Source of the DNA: Sipunculus nudus
Lineage: Eukaryota; Annelida; Sipuncula; Golfingiida; Sipunculidae
Direction: 5' to 3'
Length of the DNA: 64,000 nt
NCBI GenBank assembly: GCA_026874595.1
Contig: CM049321.1
Coordinates: 19,438,979 to 19,502,978, forward strand
In this document: positions 59,945-64,000 of the stretch, piece by piece
How positions within the stretch are numbered: position 1 is the first letter of the stretch
Layout: each line of letters starts with the position of its first letter
Notes under the pieces: model-generated
Databases searched by the model: none
What the model was told of the DNA's origin: nothing
Seen by the model: the letters and a program-made list of their open reading frames with translations, nothing else
Made by a program: the position numbers and the translations under genes

Positions 59945-61068
59945 CTGCAAAAATGTGGGATACCTGCTCATAATGTTTTCATTACTTTTGTTACTTCTTG
60001 AAAAGTTTTGAGGTATATCATTGTGTGTACAGAATGATGAATTATGCTCCTTATGCCACCGGTAGATGGAACCAATCTTTAATTTGAATCAGTTATGAAA
60101 GACGCCTCGTAGAGGAGAACGAATAAGTCGAAGATTGAGAAGACCTCCATGAATTTGGTATATTTTCAGAAGAAACTACCAGAAAACAAAATTAAATATG
60201 GTAATCAGGCTACCTCGAATATTTTGGAGAATAAACGATGGTTGAGTAAGATTACTTCTTTTTACCTACCTACAATAATCACAATACCAAGACCTTGCAA
60301 CGCCACTCTTTGGCCTCCAATAATATTAGAATAATGCTCAAATTGGAACGTGATCAAACATATTACAGAACGTTTCGTTGATAAATTTCAAAGTTGGCTT
60401 TGGATATATGTCCCGGGTATATGTCTCCACATGGGCATACCTCTCCATATTAAAGACCCATGATTAGGGTAAAATGGCTACAATTGTTTAGGCCTTACAA
60501 CAAGTCTTTGAGTGAACTTAGCACATCAGGGCTGTAGTGAAACTTTGTCACCTCCAGAGTACTAACAATCGGGTTAAAATGTAAAATATAATACGTGATT
60601 ATCAGCTTTATATACGTGTAAAGCGGATATATTCGTGGCCGGATAAAGGTCTAGAACTCTAAAATAAATCAACGCTAGTTCCTTCGTCAACGATTCTTCT
60701 GTGCCTCAGACATTTTTCTCTTTCAGGTTGTATTTAGTCTTTTTGTGCTCAATGGATACTCTAAGAAAGGAAGCCACACATCACATCCACTAAGCAAGCA
60801 GTCTTTTCAAGTCAGCTTGATCTTACCTTACACCAAGTTTAGTATTTATAGACTTTATCTATTTTCAGACCTTAGTTTTTCATTTCTACCTGCTCTGAAT
60901 TTCTAGTAAATAGATAATAATTAAATATTCACTTAGGTATCAACTTTAACATTGCTGAAGGAGCCCCTAGGACAGGGGTCCCTGACTTCCTCAACTATGG
61001 TGGTCGAGCGCCATCCTTTCCTTCTTAAAAAAAGTTTAAATTATGCAACTGCTCATGATGAGCTTTAC
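59945..61068 (-). other. Intron 1 of the unrecognised gene, copy 1
   Basis: 1124 bp with GTAAAG donor and TTTTTGCAG acceptor. A 61-codon plus-strand frame inside (60149-60334) has no motif. The equivalent in copy 2 is 62751-63874. Confidence 0.35.
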
Positions 61069-61200
61069 GACTGCAGCCCAACATTTCGTATGACCATGGC
61101 GGAAATAAATCATAATCTTCAGTGACTGGATTGCCATAGGTAGAAATATTGAGGAGGTAAGCGAGTAAAAGAGTGAGGAGAATCGTGCACCTGGCAGGTA
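61069..61200 (-). CDS. Unrecognised gene, copy 1, possible signal-peptide exon
   Basis: The minus-strand frame contains CTILLTLLLAYLLNISTYG, a typical hydrophobic signal sequence, followed by NPVTEDYDLFPPWSYEMLGCS. It ends at a donor AGTC/GTAAAG in phase 1, which fits the phase of the exon at 59944. No in-frame ATG precedes it, so the start codon must be in an upstream exon or the call is wrong. An acceptor-like CTGCCAG lies at about 61195. Confidence 0.35.
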
Positions 61201-61318
61201 ATATGTAAGACAAATTTTAAAAGACATTTATATTCAGAACCCTAACAAAACTTTCCACTTGCCATGATTCTAATATTCAACCCTGAATGTTCTAAATGAA
61301 GAACAAAGTCCGAAATTC

Positions 61319-61728
61319 TTATGAGTTTATCCAGATCACTGTGAAAAATACGGAGTGTAACATTAACCTTTCTTCATGCAAGTGACATGTTTTCTTGAAT
61401 TCCCGTCTGCAAATTCTCGAATGTTTTTTTTTGTCAGGTATATACGCCATCAATGTTTCTGACTTTTCTTTTAATCCTACAATTTTCGCTGGCAACCGCG
61501 AAAATACCGATTTGCACAGGCTAACAAGCCCTGAATTGTCAAAAATGTTGTCCCTTTTTCCATTATGTTTGATTCTTGTTAATCTCCGGAAACCATCTTT
61601 TATTACTGTGAAGAGCTTTGATGTTTTCACGGAAGCCACTGATCTTCTTCCCATGAAATTTCCATGTCGGATATCCAGTTTGATTCGGACGTTTTTATCG
61701 AAAACAGTTACTATTGTGGCTGAAATCA
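61319..61728 (-). CDS. Unrecognised gene, copy 2, last exon with altered C-terminus
   Basis: Same exon as 58564-58922 shifted by 2806 bp. Past the unit boundary at 61393 the reading runs into the end of unit 1, so the final residues become KTCHLHEERLMLHSVFFTVI plus four more before a stop at 61319. Confidence 0.55.
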
Positions 61729-61946
61729 CTGCATTATAGTTAAAACATGTTTCAGGAGAGATATATATTTGTAAATTGTGTAATAATTTAGAAATACAAT
61801 GTGTCATTAAATGTTCGGATATCTTTATAAAACAAAGCACATTTCTAATAAATTTTCCAATGTTATTATATGCTATAATATATGTCCGTCACAGGCTATC
61901 TTATAATCAATAATAATACTGACTTTAACACATTTTGTTATGTTAC

Positions 61947-62750
61947 CTAGAATATCCTCCACAAATGCTTCTCGCGCGTCACACACAACATCAGACTCCT
62001 GCACAAACGTGGATATATACTTTGCTTTCTCGAATGCATCTACAGGGTCGTCTATAAACGCCTGTAAGACTTTCTTTAGAGCACATGCGTCTTGTCCATC
62101 CCACATGATGCTTTGCTGACCACTTCTAGGCAGATCTTTCATTATATCGGAGATTGGGTTCTCAGTATGAATAACTTGAGGGAATCCATGAGTGTCGGTA
62201 GCACACTGATCCAACTCATGTTTTTCCCTGTGCACGGAAGAATCCAAACAGTGTCACAATAAAACCTTTTGACGTCGTGCATAATTGTTACATTCACAGT
62301 CCGAACATCTCCAGTCAGAGAGGTAGTGGGAAAACAGGGTATCCGTTCATTGCACAGTGCGATGATTTCCTTTTTTTTTATCTAAATGATCAACGCCGGA
62401 AATGACATCAATAATTGTCTGCACAGAATGCGGGATCATTGAACCTGGGTTGGTAAGATCGATTATGAAATGTATAGTGTTTTGGAACGGGACATTGGTG
62501 TTCTCTTCGTCGAATGTTTCAAAAGGAATAGGGTAAAATAAAATGTTATTTCCCTCTATGCGCTGGTCCCAATATTGCTTCAGTGAGCTCCCGAGGCTAT
62601 AATAGGTTAGTTTTCTTGATGATGTATTGCGACCCTCTGGACAAAGTCCTTCCTTGTCAGGGGTCACTGGTAGAATTAATATCTCAGATATCGCCCGATT
62701 TGGCAACGTTTTAGCAAATCTCTGGGTCAATTCAATCGTTTGAGGAAACA
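61947..62750 (-). CDS. Unrecognised gene, copy 2, large internal exon
   Basis: Identical to 59141-59944, including the disturbed middle and the 9-nt homopolymer. Confidence 0.5.
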
Positions 62751-63874
62751 CTGCAAAAATGTGGGATACCTGCTCATAATGTTTTCATTACTTTTGTTAC
62801 TTCTTGAAAAGTTTTGAGGTATATCATTGTGTGTACAGAATGATGAATTATGCTCCTTATGCCACCGGTAGATGGAACCAATCTTTAATTTGAATCAGTT
62901 ATGAAAGACGCCTCGTAGAGGAGAACGAATAAGTCGAAGATTGAGAAGACCTCCATGAATTTGGTATATTTTCAGAAGAAACTACCAGAAAACAAAATTA
63001 AATATGGTAATCAGGCTACCTCGAATATTTTGGAGAATAAACGATGGTTGAGTAAGATTACTTCTTTTTACCTACCTACAATAATCACAATACCAAGACC
63101 TTGCAACGCCACTCTTTGGCCTCCAATAATATTAGAATAATGCTCAAATTGGAACGTGATCAAACATATTACAGAACGTTTCGTTGATAAATTTCAAAGT
63201 TGGCTTTGGATATATGTCCCGGGTATATGTCTCCACATGGGCATACCTCTCCATATTAAAGACCCATGATTAGGGTAAAATGGCTACAATTGTTTAGGCC
63301 TTACAACAAGTCTTTGAGTGAACTTAGCACATCAGGGCTGTAGTGAAACTTTGTCACCTCCAGAGTACTAACAATCGGGTTAAAATGTAAAATATAATAC
63401 GTGATTATCAGCTTTATATACGTGTAAAGCGGATATATTCGTGGCCGGATAAAGGTCTAGAACTCTAAAATAAATCAACGCTAGTTCCTTCGTCAACGAT
63501 TCTTCTGTGCCTCAGACATTTTTCTCTTTCAGGTTGTATTTAGTCTTTTTGTGCTCAATGGATACTCTAAGAAAGGAAGCCACACATCACATCCACTAAG
63601 CAAGCAGTCTTTTCAAGTCAGCTTGATCTTACCTTACACCAAGTTTAGTATTTATAGACTTTATCTATTTTCAGACCTTAGTTTTTCATTTCTACCTGCT
63701 CTGAATTTCTAGTAAATAGATAATAATTAAATATTCACTTAGGTATCAACTTTAACATTGCTGAAGGAGCCCCTAGGACAGGGGTCCCTGACTTCCTCAA
63801 CTATGGTGGTCGAGCGCCATCCTTTCCTTCTTAAAAAAAGTTTAAATTATGCAACTGCTCATGATGAGCTTTAC

Positions 63875-64000
63875 GACTGCAGCCCAACATTTCGTATGAC
63901 CATGGCGGAAATAAATCATAATCTTCAGTGACTGGATTGCCATAGGTAGAAATATTGAGGAGGTAAGCGAGTAAAAGAGTGAGGAGAATCGTGCACCTGG
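63875..64000 (-). CDS. Unrecognised gene, copy 2, partial signal-peptide exon
   Basis: Counterpart of 61069-61200, cut by the window end. Confidence 0.3.

Larger units (their letters stand above)
58587..61392. repeat. 2806-bp tandem duplication, unit 1
   Basis: Every position from 58587 matches the position 2806 bp downstream as far as the window allows; no difference seen by eye over about 2.6 kb. The left boundary is sharp: 58586 G versus 61392 T. Confidence 0.95.
61393..64000. repeat. 2806-bp tandem duplication, unit 2 (cut by window end)
   Basis: 2608 bp of the second unit are visible. The junction at 61392/61393 joins the unit end to TTCTTGAATTC. Confidence 0.95.

Noticed and set aside
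60149-60334. 61-codon plus-strand frame inside intron 1, repeated at 62955-63140
   Set aside because: Present twice only because of the tandem duplication; no motif or splice context.

Overview
This is AT-rich animal genomic DNA with no bacterial organisation: intron-bearing exons with GT/AG borders, long non-coding stretches, microsatellites and several classes of retroelement. The retroelement types and the expanded ankyrin exon array suggest an invertebrate, most plausibly a lophotrochozoan such as a mollusc. Nothing in the window fixes the species.

Left part (1-10.7 kb). A non-LTR retrotransposon of the Jockey/CR1 group enters from the left edge (1-2339, one frameshift). It is followed by a badly decayed reverse transcriptase relic of another clade (about 2850-4165). 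On the minus strand there is a last exon ending in a recognisable SOCS box (6071-6373), with a frame-broken coding-like exon beside it (6606-6878). The rest to 10.3 kb is AT-rich DNA with simple repeats. A 332-bp hAT-like miniature element (10296-10627) sits in a (TA)n tract.

Middle-left (10.7-23.2 kb). A nearly complete Gypsy/Ty3 LTR retrotransposon (10744-19123) has two 769-bp LTRs that differ at only about nine positions, a PBS and a PPT. Its Gag begins with an RRM-like domain, as in the PNMA family. Its Gag-Pol frame is broken three times. Next is a minus-strand L1/Tx1-like LINE (19716-23173), flanked by a perfect 13-bp target-site duplication and broken in several places.

Middle (23.6-54.9 kb). 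A large direct segmental duplication (copy A 23604-38357, copy B 41937-54915) carries a minus-strand ankyrin gene built from separate exons. Nearly every exon is exactly 99 bp, starts and ends in phase 0, and encodes one 33-residue ankyrin repeat. I count 21 such exons in and just beyond copy A, and 13 plus a stub in copy B. Several are dead: lost splice acceptors, nonsense codons, 1-nt indels. Lesions are partly shared and partly private to one copy. Each array is followed downstream by a conserved exon of about 130 codons of unknown type (30607-30999 and 47848-48249). Because all ankyrin exons are phase 0-0, any damaged exon could be skipped without losing frame.

Right part (54.9-64 kb). 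Unique DNA contains degenerate minisatellites. It is followed by a 2806-bp direct tandem duplication (58587-61392, then 61393 to the window end) with no difference seen by eye. Each unit carries a minus-strand multi-exon gene for a possibly secreted protein that I do not recognise. The junction replaces the last few residues of the second copy.

The best candidates for something new are the modular ankyrin-exon array with its duplicated, partly decayed copies, the unrecognised tandem gene at the right edge, and the RRM-Gag Gypsy element with an LTR-internal candidate intron.
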